From Macropodus opercularis (taxonomy: Eukaryota; Chordata; Actinopteri; Anabantiformes; Osphronemidae), in assembly GCA_030770545.1 (NCBI GenBank), contig CM061096.1:15605501-15669500 (forward strand): 64,000 nt of DNA. The letters are read 5' to 3'. Both the position numbers and the translations under genes were made by a program. Positions 50,868 to 63,200 of this stretch are shown piece by piece; positions within the stretch are counted from its first letter, which is position 1; each line of letters begins with the position of its first letter. The notes under the pieces are model-generated. The model was not told the DNA's origin. It made no database searches and worked only from the letters and a program-made list of their open reading frames with translations.

Positions 50868-53784
50868 ATGACGCGGCCGAAGATGTTTTACGTCGTCGCG
50901 GCGCTGCTGATAACGCGAAGCCTCGCCATCATCAGGTACATACGGTTGGCGACGTTAATATCAAAGCATCTTCTAATGCAGGAATGCGCGTTAACTTCCT
51001 TATTCCTGGGACGGACCTGGTCTAATGAACTCCACGTGTTTTCAAGCTATTAAAGTAACATTAAGGAAATAAATAACTCCTCGGCTGTGTTTATGGAAAA
51101 CGCGCGTTTTACGCACAGCGGCGCGCAGTCCTCCCTGTGTTCATTCGATGGGTCGCTTTTACAGGGTTCCCCTTCATAAAGCCAGAACCATCCGCCGCCA
51201 GTTAAGCGACAGTGGACTCTCTGTGGAGCAGCTCCGGGATTTGGCGGCTCGTACCGGAGCAGTGCGCGGCACCGTCACCGCCGGTTTGCCCGTGGAGAAG
51301 CTGACCAACTTCATGGACGTACGCACACCTACACATTATGAATAAGCTTAACGTTTAACACGTTATGAATAAAACGGGTAACATGTCCGTCGGGTGCGGG
51401 TCTGACCTCAGGACTTTCCGGTGTCAGTGTCACTTCTGCAAAACGCTGTGGGTCAAGTGTAAAAGTTCAATATTTACACTGCTTTGCTAAAGTATGTTGA
51501 AAAGAAGTGGTGAATAAATATCAGACCACAGAATTATATGTTATCATACTCTTGTTTATTTTCTTGGTTCTTACTTTAAATATGTGCAGATGAGGTTGAT
51601 ATGACACCAGAAGGAACTTCTGAACTCGTCTGTATTCAAGCCAATGTTCACGCCATAAACCTGTGTTCCTGCTGCAGTTTCATTTCTTTCACTTGAACGT
51701 GTGACGACCGATGTCGACGTTTGCCTCCTCAGGCTCAGTACTACGGCACCATCAGCATCGGGACCCCTCCGCAGCCCTTCACCGTGCTGTTTGACACCGG
51801 CTCCTCCAACCTCTGGGTTCCCTCCATTCACTGCTCTTTCTTCGATTTGGCCTGTTGTGAGTGATTTTGTCCCTGCATCTAACTTCCTCCAAGTCTTTGT
51901 AACACACTGTTCGCTAATTCCTCTTTTCCTGAATCTAATCTGAAGCTTTGCGACTCGTCTTTTCTTCTTAGGGCTTCATCACCGCTACAACTCAAAGAAG
52001 TCGAGCACCTACGTGAAGAATGGCACAGAGTTCTCCATCCGGTACGGCAGAGGCAGCCTGTCAGGCTTCATCAGTGGGGACACGGTCTCTGTGAGTCACG
52101 TTCCCTCCTCACTGAGCTTTTTGTGCTCAACTGCATTCCTCAGATTTGCTGGTCTCATTGCTCCCACCATTTTGTTAAAAGGCTTGTTTGTTTTCACTGC
52201 GCCGCTTCCTATCCCTCGGCTTGCAGATCGCTGGTCTCTCAATCACAGGTCAGCAGTTTGGTGAAGCAGTGAAGCAGCCTGGCATCACGTTTGCTGTTGC
52301 CCGGTTCGACGGGGTCCTGGGTATGGCCTACCCCTCCATATCAGTAGCCCAGGTCACGCCGGTGTTTGACACGGCCATGGCCGCCAAGCTGCTGCCGCAG
52401 AACATCTTCTCTTTCTACATAAACAGGTCAGTGCTGGCATAAATAGGACTGATATCGTTCTGCTTCCATCTCCTGCTGTTTATCCGGTTACAATGTCCTC
52501 CTGTCACTCAGAGACCCAAAAGCCTCAGTGGGAGGAGAGCTGATCCTGGGCGGGACAGACCCGCAGTACTACAGCGGCGACATGCACTACGTTAATGTCA
52601 CGCGCAAGGCCTACTGGCAGATCCACATGAGTGGGTGAGAAACCTTTGTTGGCCTTCACAGGTAGAAGGAACAGGGAACTGAAATGCTGACACGTTTTCT
52701 GTTGTGTAAATAAGACAGTTAGAAATACTTGAATGACAACAACCTGTAACCTGCAGAGTCCAAGTGGGCAACCAGCTGGGTCTCTGCAACTCCGGCTGCG
52801 AGGCTATCGTTGACACAGGAACGTCTCTAATTGTGGGGCCGCGGGAGGAAGTCAGAGCTCTGCAGAAGGCCATCGGAGCGCTGCCCCTGCTGGCTGGAGA
52901 GGTGATGCACCCAATGATGCGCCGAACAAAGCCCTGACATTAGTGTTGCCTCGTGGCTCATTCCTGCATGTTCCTCTCCTCTCTTCCAGTACATGATCGA
53001 CTGTAAGAAGATTCCATCTCTCCCTGTCATTTCCTTTAAGGTCGGAGGGAAGATGTTTAACCTGACCGGAGACGATTACGTCATGAAGGTAGATTCATTG
53101 CGATCGCGTCACATTCACGGTGCTTTTGGGAGCAGCAGACCTGCAGGGATTTGAGGAAAATATTGATGAGGTGGAGTTAACGACTCTATTGCAGGCAGAG
53201 ATGTAGGAGATGGCTCTACTAGGTATTTAATAGTTGGACTGGGGAATTATTTCTGGGTATCATTATTTCTCTAATTCTCTAAGGAAACGCTGAGTAGACA
53301 CAACTGGACTTTGGTCTGCGTCTCTGACGGGAACCTGTCATTAAGTGAGATTAGCTCCTGATCCAGATGTGTTTGGGTCTGACTAAGGTCTTTCAGAACC
53401 ACAAAGCTGATTTACATGAGCAGGAAGCAGCTCAAGTTCTGACGCTGGGAAATCTGGGTCGTTTTTCTGTGGACTGAAGTACTGAGTTTGTAATACAGAG
53501 AGAAGAACAAATGAAGAGCCTCTTTTGTCAAAGGTTCATTGCTACCGGTCAGACCACGAGAAAAGCATCTTACACAGCCCAGTGGAGTAAAATGTGCTTG
53601 AATTTGCTTGGTTTTCCTGCAGGAGTCTCAGATGGGTGTGTCGCTCTGTCTGTCCGGCTTCATGGCCATGGACATCCCACCGCCCGCTGGGCCCCTGTGG
53701 ATCCTGGGAGATGTATTCATTGGGAAGTACTACACGGTGTTTGACAGGAATGCAGACCGAGTGGGGTTTGCTCCAGCCAAGTAG
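50868..53784 (+). CDS. Cathepsin D-like aspartic protease (possibly nothepsin)
   Basis: Nine exons join in frame to 397 residues: 50868-50935, 51165-51318, 51733-51856, 51972-52090, 52227-52426, 52512-52634, 52757-52901, 52990-53088, 53623-53784. An N-terminal signal peptide is followed by a basic propeptide (RVPLHKARTIRRQL). The two catalytic motifs are DTGSSNLW (Asp95) and DTGTS (Asp282). The flap tyrosine is at about 140, in YGRGS where YGSG is usual. N132-GT and an NVT sequon match the two cathepsin D glycosylation sites. The proline loop DIPPPAGPLWILGD is cathepsin D type. The tetrapod processing hairpin is absent, as in fish cathepsin D and nothepsin. The enzyme should cleave proteins in lysosomes or yolk compartments at acid pH. 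Either fish ctsd or the liver-specific fish paralogue nothepsin fits; I cannot separate them without a tree. A second in-frame ATG five codons downstream could also start it. Confidence 0.9.
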
Positions 53785-54187
53785 TCAGGCAACCCTGGTC
53801 TCTGTCATCTGCTTAGAACAAGGCCGATGACGTGACTGTTCGTTTCCAATCAGCTAGTGGTGACGCTACGCTAACAGCCATGTGATCTGCAGCCCAACAA
53901 AGGGACTGTGTGTTGCACTCGTTTGCTAAGCTTTGCTTTTGCAGCTTTAGAATTGTATCTTTTAGCCAAATCTGTGATTATGTATTTGTGCTATTTAATT
54001 TCTGTGTTTCGATGCTTTGGGAGGACAAATGCATCACATTCCTTTCCTGCCAACCGACGCACAGTTTTAGTCGCAGAAGCAGCTTCTGGACAAACAAGTG
54101 GTTTCATTTTTCAACACACCATCAACATTTCATCACTCAAAACACTGACATATGACTAAACAACCGCACAGACTGTCCACGGTCACA

Positions 54188-54193
54188 TTTATT
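54188..54193 (-). terminator. Candidate polyadenylation signal of mief1
   Basis: AATAAA in the mief1 sense, nearly 2 kb after its stop. The preceding sequence has the look of a transcript end. Assignment is inferred. Confidence 0.4.
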
Positions 54194-54236
54194 GAAGTAT
54201 ACAAAGTGCAGCTCGGTTCAACTCCAGAGCTGAACT

Positions 54237-54242
54237 AATAAA
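54237..54242 (+). terminator. Candidate polyadenylation signal of the aspartic protease gene
   Basis: AATAAA about 450 bp after the stop codon on the plus strand. Confidence 0.4.
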
Positions 54243-56165
54243 AAAAATAAATTATAAAAGCAAGGGGGGGAAATACACAGCATGCAACAAAGTAAATACT
54301 GCAGCCAGTCCGCACTGCACAGGGCAGAGGTAGTGATCTACTTTGGGTTTTCTTTTTGCAACAACACAGTGACCCCCTCTGTAGCACAAATTATGTCTGT
54401 AAATGAAGACACTTAATATGCACACAGACCTCTACTGTGGGCTGACTTTATATCTGTACAGCCAGAACAAAGCACTTAATGAAGCACAACCTTTCACGTG
54501 TTGATTTTGAATTGATGCAAATAAATATTTGGCTCTTATTGGTTACAAATTTACAATAAATACAAAAATATCCGTGTGTTTCTCCGTCCTCTGATTATTT
54601 TAGCTGAAGATGCAGTGAAATGGTAACTAATCCCTCCGTGCTGTGGAGACCACACAACCCACACAGTGAGCTGGAGCTGATGGTTCTCTGCATTTTAAAT
54701 CATTCTAAGGCTGAAGCCATGTGATAATCTTGGCCAACACATTGAGTAGTTAAAGTCTTTACAATCTGGCAGCTATTGCATTTACTCCACTGACTGAATG
54801 AACACAAGTAGGACTGTGAAGCCGAAAATGATCAAGCTCCTTGAACATGACAAACCGTGGCTAGTAAATCTGCTGTCGTATATCTAACACAGTCGATCAG
54901 TTGATTGAAAGATTAGCACCTGTAATCTATTAATATACATGTGGAGGCAGGCTGCTAATAGTAATCCTCACCCCAGGCATCGCTAGCAGCTGATCTGTGC
55001 CGTATAGTGCCAGCACCGACTAATACTGTACTAATCCATGACCGGCTACCTGCTCAACAGACTGGGCCAGACTGGGAGTTAATCAGGGTTAAACGTGTGC
55101 AGGTACAACACCAATGGACACAACAGAGAGGACAGGCTCTGTGTTCCAACTGAAATCAAGCCCAAGCATGTGCACAGCTGACTGCTTAGATTTTCTTAAG
55201 AACCGCAGTGGAAGAGTAGTTGGAAACAGTAGCAACCCATTTTAAAACCATGTCAGGAAGCCTGGAACTGAATCCAACACCTTTCCAACTCTGTTACAAA
55301 CCTACTGCAGAACACTTGACTTCCCCCCACAGTGCATCATAACCAGTGACAGTGGTTGTATAAAGGAAAATATAGAGCTTATCTGACGTCAGAACAAGTG
55401 ACACTGAAGCAGAAACCTTTTAAAAAGTATAAGATTAGCTCTGTATCAGACACTGTTCATGGCAAAAGTAGTTCATAGGAAAATTGTCTGTTTCAACTGT
55501 ACCATCTCAATAATATTTCCTTGATGTGTCTCGTGTGTAAGGTGGGAATTAGAAACCTCTAATTCAGTGTATAGTCATCTTTTTCTGGAAGTTCTTGACT
55601 TACTAACGACACATTTCTACAGCTTCAGGTTTGTCTACACATTACACTGGAAATGTATCATGTACAACTTGAACGTGGCCACTGTTTTAATAAACCTCTA
55701 CCTAAAAAGTAGATTAGCTCGTCTCCGACTCAGGAACATGGAGCGATTCAGGCTGATCGACCATTTATTAGCTTTTGGTTTGACATACACACAGTCACCA
55801 TTTCATCCTAACGGACCCGTTCGGTACCTGTCGTAAAACATCAGTTAAAACCAGTCCACATGTGGCGTCTACATATGGATCAACAGAATTCATTCCTGCC
55901 TTCCTGGAATCCTAACTTCATTAATACATTGGCTTTAGTGAAAGCCACAAACCTTCACGTTCTCCTGAAATTAAAATATCTGCCTGATCACATTACAGCA
56001 TTTTCCTTTCAAACTGACCTCAGTAGCTGCTACACTATCATGTTTGTGTAGGGACAGGGTGATTCCATGCAGATGTAGTTTCTTTCCAGGAACCTTATGA
56101 CAGCTTGAGGTTGCCGTCCAAAAATGGTGGACGACATTTCATGTCTCTGGGTAAAGATGAGGTCG

Positions 56166-58068
56166 TCAAAGATGGGGGGGATTTCCCACAGCACTTCTCA
56201 GCAGGCCCTCTGGATCTGAGAGGGCACAGTAGAGGGTGTACCCCAGCTCATCCACCTCCTGTTCAGTCAGCTCACAGAATAAATTAACTTTAGGGCTGAG
56301 TGCACATGGCAGCCTCCCAGCCTCTAGGTGTCCCACTAGTGCTCGTAGCAGCTGGAGAAATCGATCAGCCAGCGCTTCCTGGGTCCAGTCACCTTCTTTT
56401 TCGCTCAGCAACAAGATGGCGTTGGTGAGCTGGCTGGCGTTGAGCCTATTGAGGGCAGGGTTGAGCTTGCACACTGCCTTTGCCACCTTCAGGCAGGTGC
56501 ATCGGCAGCCTCCGTCCTCCTGGTCCAAAGCTCTTAGTCGGGCCGTTTCAGCTACACGGAAGCTCTGGCGCCACAGGTTCTCGTGGCGCTCTGCAACAAG
56601 CCGATGTGGTTTGGCAATCAGTGAGGCTCCATCCTCCATCACAAGTAAAGGGAGAAAGTCCACATACAGCTTCCTGTCCGTCTCGTACTGCACCTCCAGG
56701 GTCAGCGTTTCTGAGGGAACTACAGGACGGATGACGTAGTCGAGGACACTGCCTATAGCTGGCCAGTTAATAGAACCAGCCACAAGTTTGTCAAAGACCT
56801 CAAGGACTGATTTAGGGGAGAGGTAACCTCCAACCATGCAGCGATCCCAGTAACTGCTGTTACGTGGGAAATATTCTAGGTTTTCCCTGCGGACAAGCCA
56901 AAAACCTGGGAGATTCATAATAGTGTCCTCCCCAGGGATGGAGGACCAGAGGTTCTTCTCCAAGATGAGAGGCACCATGAGCTGGGCGTGGTCTGCCGTT
57001 ACCACCTACAAGATGGGAAAATGGTAATTATTGTTTTTAAAGAAGCTAAAGCACATTTGTCTGAAAGTCGCACGAAAGCTCTCACCTGCAGGTCATCATA
57101 CAGACTGCCACTCAGGTACATCTCTCGGAGTGGCATGTCAGGAAGTTTGGCATGCAGGAACACTCTCAGCTCAGCACAGATGTCCAGTGCTGCTCTCCTG
57201 GCCATTGCCTGCTCCTCAGTAGGTATATTCACATGGTTCTGGTAGAACTCCCACAGATGTTCCTGAAGAGAGAGACGCATTCTGGCCCGCAGCAGGTCTG
57301 ACTGAGCAGCACCACTTCCTCCAACAGCAGCTCGACCTAGAGCTCTCCGCAGACAATCTGAGAAAGTTATAGGAAAGGTTTGATAAACTCAAAACAGAAG
57401 AAATCCTCAAAATTAAAACTGCAAAAACTAAAAGAGAGCACTTCAATTCAAATGAAAGGACACAGTACAAGTTTTTAAAGCTAAATCCAAAACAACACTA
57501 CAGAGAACCAACACCCACTGTAAAGAAACAGCAACAATCCTCCAAGTTGGCAGACTGTCAACAGATTGAACATTTTACATGTTAAAGTCTAAAAATGAAA
57601 ATTAACTAGACTACAGTGGAAATAAAATACAAAAACAAAGAGGAAACTAAACATAATTTTCTCTACCTGGTTCAAAAGCATGTGAAGACGTGGGCAGAGA
57701 CTGTAGCGACCTGCTAACTGTGGACTTCATGTCATGGTTGAGGACCCGAGGTGAAGACCCCATCCAGGCGGGCTCCTCCCAGCTTCGCTTTCCTGTCTGC
57801 TCCATCTTAGTTGGGCTGGTGGGAGCACTTATGGCACGGTCATACATCTAAACAACAAACATTTAGTTCAACTGTTGTGTTTCATAAATCAAAAACTCTA
57901 ACATGGACATGAATAACTTACTCTTTTCATCGCTAGTGTTGCGATGCCAAGCATGGCTGCTCCCCCCACCCCCAGCACAAGCTTGGCATTAGAAAGCATG
58001 AAGTCGATCGCTGTGCCAAGCCCATTGTCATCCTTCTTCCCCTTGCGGTCTCCGTTCACCCCGGCCAT
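56166..58068 (-). CDS. mief1: Mitochondrial elongation factor 1 / MiD51
   Basis: Four coding exons, 57922-58068, 57667-57847, 57086-57357 and 56166-57005, join in frame to 479 residues (human 463). A hydrophobic segment near 30-47 (KLVLGVGGAAMLGIATLAM) anchors the protein in the outer mitochondrial membrane. The cytosolic part is the nucleotidyltransferase-like Mab21 fold of MiD49/51, with YLSGSLYDDLQV, PGFWLVRRENLEYFPR and the C-terminal helical domain. MiD51 recruits the fission GTPase DRP1 to mitochondria and binds ADP/GDP without being catalytic. The start ATG lies 7 bases into its exon. Next to atf4 in humans, it is separated from it here by the apol-like and protease genes. The leader carries a second conserved ORF. 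Confidence 0.96.
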
Positions 58069-58258
58069 CCTGCCACTGAAAACAGAGGAAGGGATTAGAG
58101 GAGACAAGCAGCGTACAGACCTGTAAAGTTGAGGCTTTGAGCTCAGGGGCTGAATCGTAACACACAATAGCACAATGTCACACAAAAACCCATCGCTCAC
58201 TAAATAACCTGTCCACCTACCTGGACCTCCAGGTACCCTGCAACCTGTGAACGTCCCC

Positions 58259-58471
58259 CTACATAAGCCCACCCAGTCCGCTGCTGAGAAAAAACTGGCC
58301 CCTCTTCAGTGCGTCCTCCTTGTCCTCGGGTACGGTCAGAGCTTGGCAGCGGCGGAACTCGCGAGCCACAGCTCGACGGTAGAAATTACGGTCGGTGTAC
58401 TGAAGGTGACGTCCTGCGCGGAGCAGCGCCCGGTACAGCTCCAGCACCGCACTGCGAGACCAGCCGCCCAT
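58259..58471 (-). CDS. MIEF1 upstream microprotein (LYR-motif), 70 codons
   Basis: A 70-codon frame in the mief1 leader exon (58221-58509) begins MGGWSRSAVLELYRALLRAG and continues with TDRNFYRRAVAREFR. Human MIEF1 has a translated 70-residue upstream ORF (MIEF1-MP, AltMiD51) with the same pattern: W-S-R near the start, LYRALLR, YTDRxFY and REFR. The Leu-Tyr-Arg motif places it among LYRM proteins. The human one acts with the mitochondrial ribosome assembly factor MALSU1. The stop lies 45 spliced bases before the mief1 ATG, and the weak start context (C at -3) allows scanning ribosomes to reach mief1. Confidence 0.93.
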   Translation of the reverse strand: MGGWSRSAVLELYRALLRAGRHLQYTDRNFYRRAVAREFRRCQALTVPEDKEDALKRGQFFLSSGLGGLM

Positions 58472-58940
58472 CAGGGAACCCACGCAGAGAGGGGGGGACA
58501 CCCTGGCACCTGGGGGAGGACAGAGACGAGCATGACGAGAGTCACATGGGCCTTTCGCAAACATCACAGCCCGTCTACGTGTTTGAGTTGTAGCACGAAT
58601 GCTTTAAACTTCTTGCAAACGCATGGGGCGGATACACAGCCAATGTTAGCTACAAGGCTAATTTGAATACTCTAGCATCCTTGTCCACAGTCTCCCTAAT
58701 TCCCAACGATTGTTTTATGACCACCGCGGATACAGAAAAGAAAACACCAGCATGGCAAACAGCAAGGGACCCCTTGTCTTCAGAAAATGGCTCCACAGAG
58801 TCACACTTCTCCCGACCAGCTTGTTAGCTTAGCACGCTAGCTAGCGGTTATGTTCTGCGACGCTGACCTTTCCTTCCGTCTGCCGCACTGACAAAGCAAC
58901 CTCGTAAAATGCGTGTGACACAGTTAACAGCGAAGCACAG

Positions 58941-58959
58941 ACACACACACACACACACA
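58941..58959. repeat. (AC)n microsatellite
   Basis: Nineteen bases of alternating AC upstream of mief1. Confidence 0.95.
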
Positions 58960-59865
58960 AAGTAAAAACCTGAAAACATACGGCTCAGAAACGAGACGAA
59001 GCTTATTTCTTCAGACAGAAGCAGGAGTCTGATCAAGCCGGGGTCAGGCTCGGCTGCTCCACCCGGAACAAATAGTCTGGAACACACGGACTACGTCCGG
59101 TTTAAAAAAGTTTATTCATACTATCACAGTTGTAATTATATGACTTATTTTATACTATATATATTCTAACAACACACGTTATACTATTCATTCTTTACAT
59201 GTTTGCCAGGTCACGTTTTCTTTTCTTTTAATATATATTTTAATTCCATTGACAATAACAGCACTTTATATGTCAGTATAGGTAATATTGAATTGGAGCA
59301 CTTTAACATTGTTCTTACCATACGTAGGCTACAGCAAGGGAGAGAATGTGTGTGGTTGTAAAGTACACAATACAAATGAGACTGGAGGAATTAAAATAAT
59401 GTAAAAAAAAAACATCTGACAGGAAAGTTACTCCCTGACTTTGTGTTTTTACATTTATGAGGTTAACCAAGAAACACTTCTGTAGGTCAGCAACGTGTTC
59501 AGTGCTCATATTTATGCACCAATAATCACGCCATCATTTTCACTCACGTTTGTATTTAAGAGTTAATTTTGACCCAGTTGCTCTGAAAATGTCATTGTGG
59601 TGGTTGTGTGTTCCTGTATCTAAACAGGACCCAAACATTTGAAAAAAAAAAAAAAAAAACGGAACATCACTATTAAGTTGCTTTAAGCAGTCAATCGTCA
59701 ATGCAGGTAACAGTTTATTTCTACGCATCAAACAGGTTTCATTACCCTCAGTAATCCAACATTTACAGACCACATCGCTTCTTCGTGTTACCAGATCCTC
59801 AGGACTTAATCCAGTAAATACATTGTGGTAGAAAGAAAGAAACTAAAAAGACTTTGCTTTCAATA

Positions 59866-59871
59866 TTTATT
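59866..59871 (-). terminator. Candidate polyadenylation signal of the fusion ORF
   Basis: AATAAA on the minus strand, 333 bp after the stop of the large ORF. If used, the ORF would have an ordinary eukaryotic transcript end. Confidence 0.4.
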
Positions 59872-60203
59872 AAACAATTATGAATGACAATTGAAAAGTT
59901 TTTTTCTTCAACAATGAAACAGATATGCAATTTATACGACGTAAATAATTACGGTCAGTGCAGTTAATCACATACAACATTGAAAACCATGCACAATATT
60001 CTTAGACTCCATTTAAACATGTAGTTAGTGCATCATCACACTCAAATATTAAATATTTTCCTGCAGCCTTCATTTCACCATCTTAATGTTTGAATAATCT
60101 CATTACCTTAATAATGGCTTTAGTTTGTTAGGGATCAAGGATCTTGTTTAATGAAGAACTGAAGCATCACATCCAGAGGTCAGGAGCCATGACAAACCCA
60201 CGG

Positions 60204-63200
60204 TTAGGGCATAAACTTCCTTCCTTTGAGTCTAGGTAGGATGGGTATATCTCTGACGTCGTCATGCTGAAGCAGCCAACACAAGTAGCGTTCTGTTCCC
60301 ATGCCCCATCCACTGGTGAGGATTGGTTTCACTTGTCGCATGCTAATATACCATTTGTAGGACTGCTCTGGCACTGCATGGTGTCTGAGAGCCTCCTGCA
60401 CCATCTCAGGTGTGGAATGACGCTCACCCAGACCTACAGTCTCCCCCAGTCCAAACAGAAGGTCAGCAGCTTTGGCTTTGCTTTGCCCAGTCCCCTCTAC
60501 ATATGCTTGGTAGAATGGAACTCCCAGATGGTCCATCTCAGTCAGCCAAACAGCACCACCATATTTCTCTATGAGCACATGCTCTCCTTTACGTGTGAGC
60601 TTTCTGCCAAACTGGGGGTGGTCATCCTTGACCCACTCTAAACAGTCGGCAGTGGGCATCATGGGAATGGCTTTGTCTAGAGGGACTCTGGGTAGCATTC
60701 TTTCCCCCTCCAACTTACTCAGCATGGCTGTGACATGTGAAAGAGTGCCAGCAGTGCTGAGAATTATATCAGAGTGTTTCTTCAACATGGACTTCGTAAG
60801 ATGAGCCAAGTAACCCTCTGCTACAGAAATGGCTTTGTCCATGTCCCCCAACAGTTCGCATTCAACATGGTAGAACTGGTTCAAGTGGGTGGCATCAGGA
60901 TCTTCACCTCTAAAGCTTGGGGATATGTAATAGGTTCCTGGCAGGTTCTCTTGGAAACGAAGGAAGTATTCAAGTACAAATTGCATGGAGTCAGCCAGGA
61001 AGATGTCCTGACCCAGCAAATTAACAGAAACTGGTTCAGAGTCAGATCCCAGGCCCATTGGTGAGGAGATGGTGTCTGTGGTGAGAGGAGTCAGAGCATA
61101 GGAGTATTGGCCCAAAGTGTGGAAGTATTCAACTGTGCTGTGGAAGAGAGTGTTTTGAATCTGGAACAGATTGTGATACCAGGGGCTCTTGATGGCAAGT
61201 AAAGAGTGAGTTTGGGGGTTTTCCCATGAATGAGGTGGTCTGCAATGGGTAATTTCTGAGTGGATCTTTTTCAGTGCCTCTGGGTCAGCTGCTGGACCCT
61301 CCAGTGATGATACATATCCAGGGTAGCTTTCAAAAAATTCTGATTGCAGCTGAGCAACATTAGTGGTATCTGATGAAGGTAACAGGGGGATTAGCTTGGC
61401 ATGGGCATAGTCGATCTCAAATCCCTCAAAGATCAGTGCAACACCATGAGCTCTCAACCCTCTTTCCAGTAGTTGGGCAACTTTATAAGAGGCCACAATC
61501 AGTGCATTGTAGTCATCTTCGTTCAGTTTGAACAGGTCGCTGGACAGTGGTTTGCGTGGCACCACAACAGTTACTCCAGGACTATTTGGGTATGGGGTTA
61601 GGAAAGCAACATGCTCACTGTCTTCCCACACTCTCCACTGTTGCTGCTCACCACGTACAATGCGGCTGAACAGATTATCATTCGAACGGTCACCAAAAAA
61701 GTCAAAGCAAGAGGGTGCATTTGGGGTCGGCAGTCCACTTCTTATCTTGTTTTGGATTTGGGTCAGTGCTTCATCATCCCAGCAGGGTCCACTTTTTGAG
61801 GAGCAATAACCTGGATCACAAGTGTGGAATTCCTCTTCACTGGCTAGATGTGGCTGCCACTTTGGCTGTAAGCCATGAAGTGGCAGCAGTCTGATTTGTG
61901 CTGGATGATCATTGGTTGGATAGAACACCAAGGCACAGCGCTGCACTCCCAGCCGCTCGCATAATAAGCCTGATACAGTTCTTGCTCCTTGTAGCCAGGT
62001 CACAAAATCGGCTGTAGGCAATTGGAAGATATTGCTTGGCCCACTAAGGGCTTTTCTAGTCAGAATTGTTGACCCAGTGATCCAGGGATTAGGATTCAGG
62101 TAAGCAACTAGCTCATCCGTTTCCCAGATTACATTAGAGAAGTTCTTCAGTGGCCTAAAGACCTCAACTCGTGAAATGCCATTTACCATTGAGGCCACAA
62201 ACATCACACCACTATTTGTTTCAATGATTGAATTTCCTTGATCATCCACAGCAATGATTCCTGCACAGAACCCCTTCAGATTTTCAGTCATGACATCTCT
62301 ACATGCTTGTCTAAGGCTGTAGCCCTTGTGATGATAGAGACTGGCTATTTTCTCTGCAACTGTATGTCTCAGAAAAACATCTCCATCTCCAGAGCAGGTA
62401 ACCGCTATTTTGTCATCAGCATAAATTCCAGCCCCGACTACTGCAGTATCTCCAACTCGCCCTTTCAGCTTTCCAACTAACCCTCCTGTAGATGATGCAG
62501 CAGCCAGTCCATGCCAGCAGTCCATGGCCACTGCTCCAACTGTCTGAGGGTGAAGATGTTTTGAAGTAAATCCACCAGCGAGCTTCACAGCCAACTCTTT
62601 GTGACGTACATCAGTGTAGAAATACTCAGGCCCAACAGGTTTCTGCTTTTCCTCCAACCCCTGCAGAAACTCTTCAGCCCCATCACCCACAATTAATGCA
62701 TGTGAGCTCTTGTCCATGACACATCTAGCTGCCTTTATTGGGTTCTTCACACTTTGCACACAAGCAACAGATCCTGACCTCCCTGCACTGCCATCCACAA
62801 TGGTTGCTTCCAGTTCATTTTTGCCATCTTTGTTGAATACTGCACCTTTACCTGCATTAAAGAGGAAACAGTCTTCCAAAGCCTCCACTGACCTTTGAAC
62901 TGATTCCACACTATTTCCACCTTGTTGAAGTACTTGGGATCCAACAGATAAGGCTGCCTGTAATGCAAACTCAATAACCTCTGTCACTTGGGTGTTGAGC
63001 ATCATCTCCTCTCCAGCCCCGCCATGGATCACTAGAGTATAGTTTTGTTTCATGCCTGTAGTAGAGTCAGCAGTACTTTTGCCATCGTTTAGACTCTCTG
63101 GACTCAGATACGTGTCTCCACTCATTTTCTGGGTTTGCCCCACATGGAGTAGGCTCTCTAAGGCTCCCATTTGGCTTGCAATGGCATATCTAACAGCTAG

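Larger units (their letters stand above)
53785..56165. other. Shared 3' flank of the protease gene and mief1
   Basis: Two convergent genes end here. A plus-strand AATAAA at 54237-54242 suits the protease gene and a minus-strand AATAAA at 54188-54193 suits mief1. The rest would then be a roughly 2-kb mief1 3' untranslated region. No coding exon is seen. Confidence 0.45.
58472..60203. other. mief1 promoter side and 3' flank of the fusion gene
   Basis: 58.5-59.1 kb should hold the mief1 first exon and promoter. 59.1-60.2 kb is AT-rich, with an 18-base A run at 59642-59659 and no coding exon seen. It probably contains the 3' end of the large minus-strand ORF. Confidence 0.5.

Noticed and set aside
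59642..59659. 18-base A run downstream of the fusion ORF, possible retrogene tail
   Set aside because: It is poly(A) on the plus strand, so poly(T) in the sense of the minus-strand ORF. It cannot be that gene's tail and is treated as a simple repeat.
60571..61064. Plus-strand frames of 77-96 codons inside the large minus-strand ORF
   Set aside because: They are antisense shadows of the synthetase-like domain.
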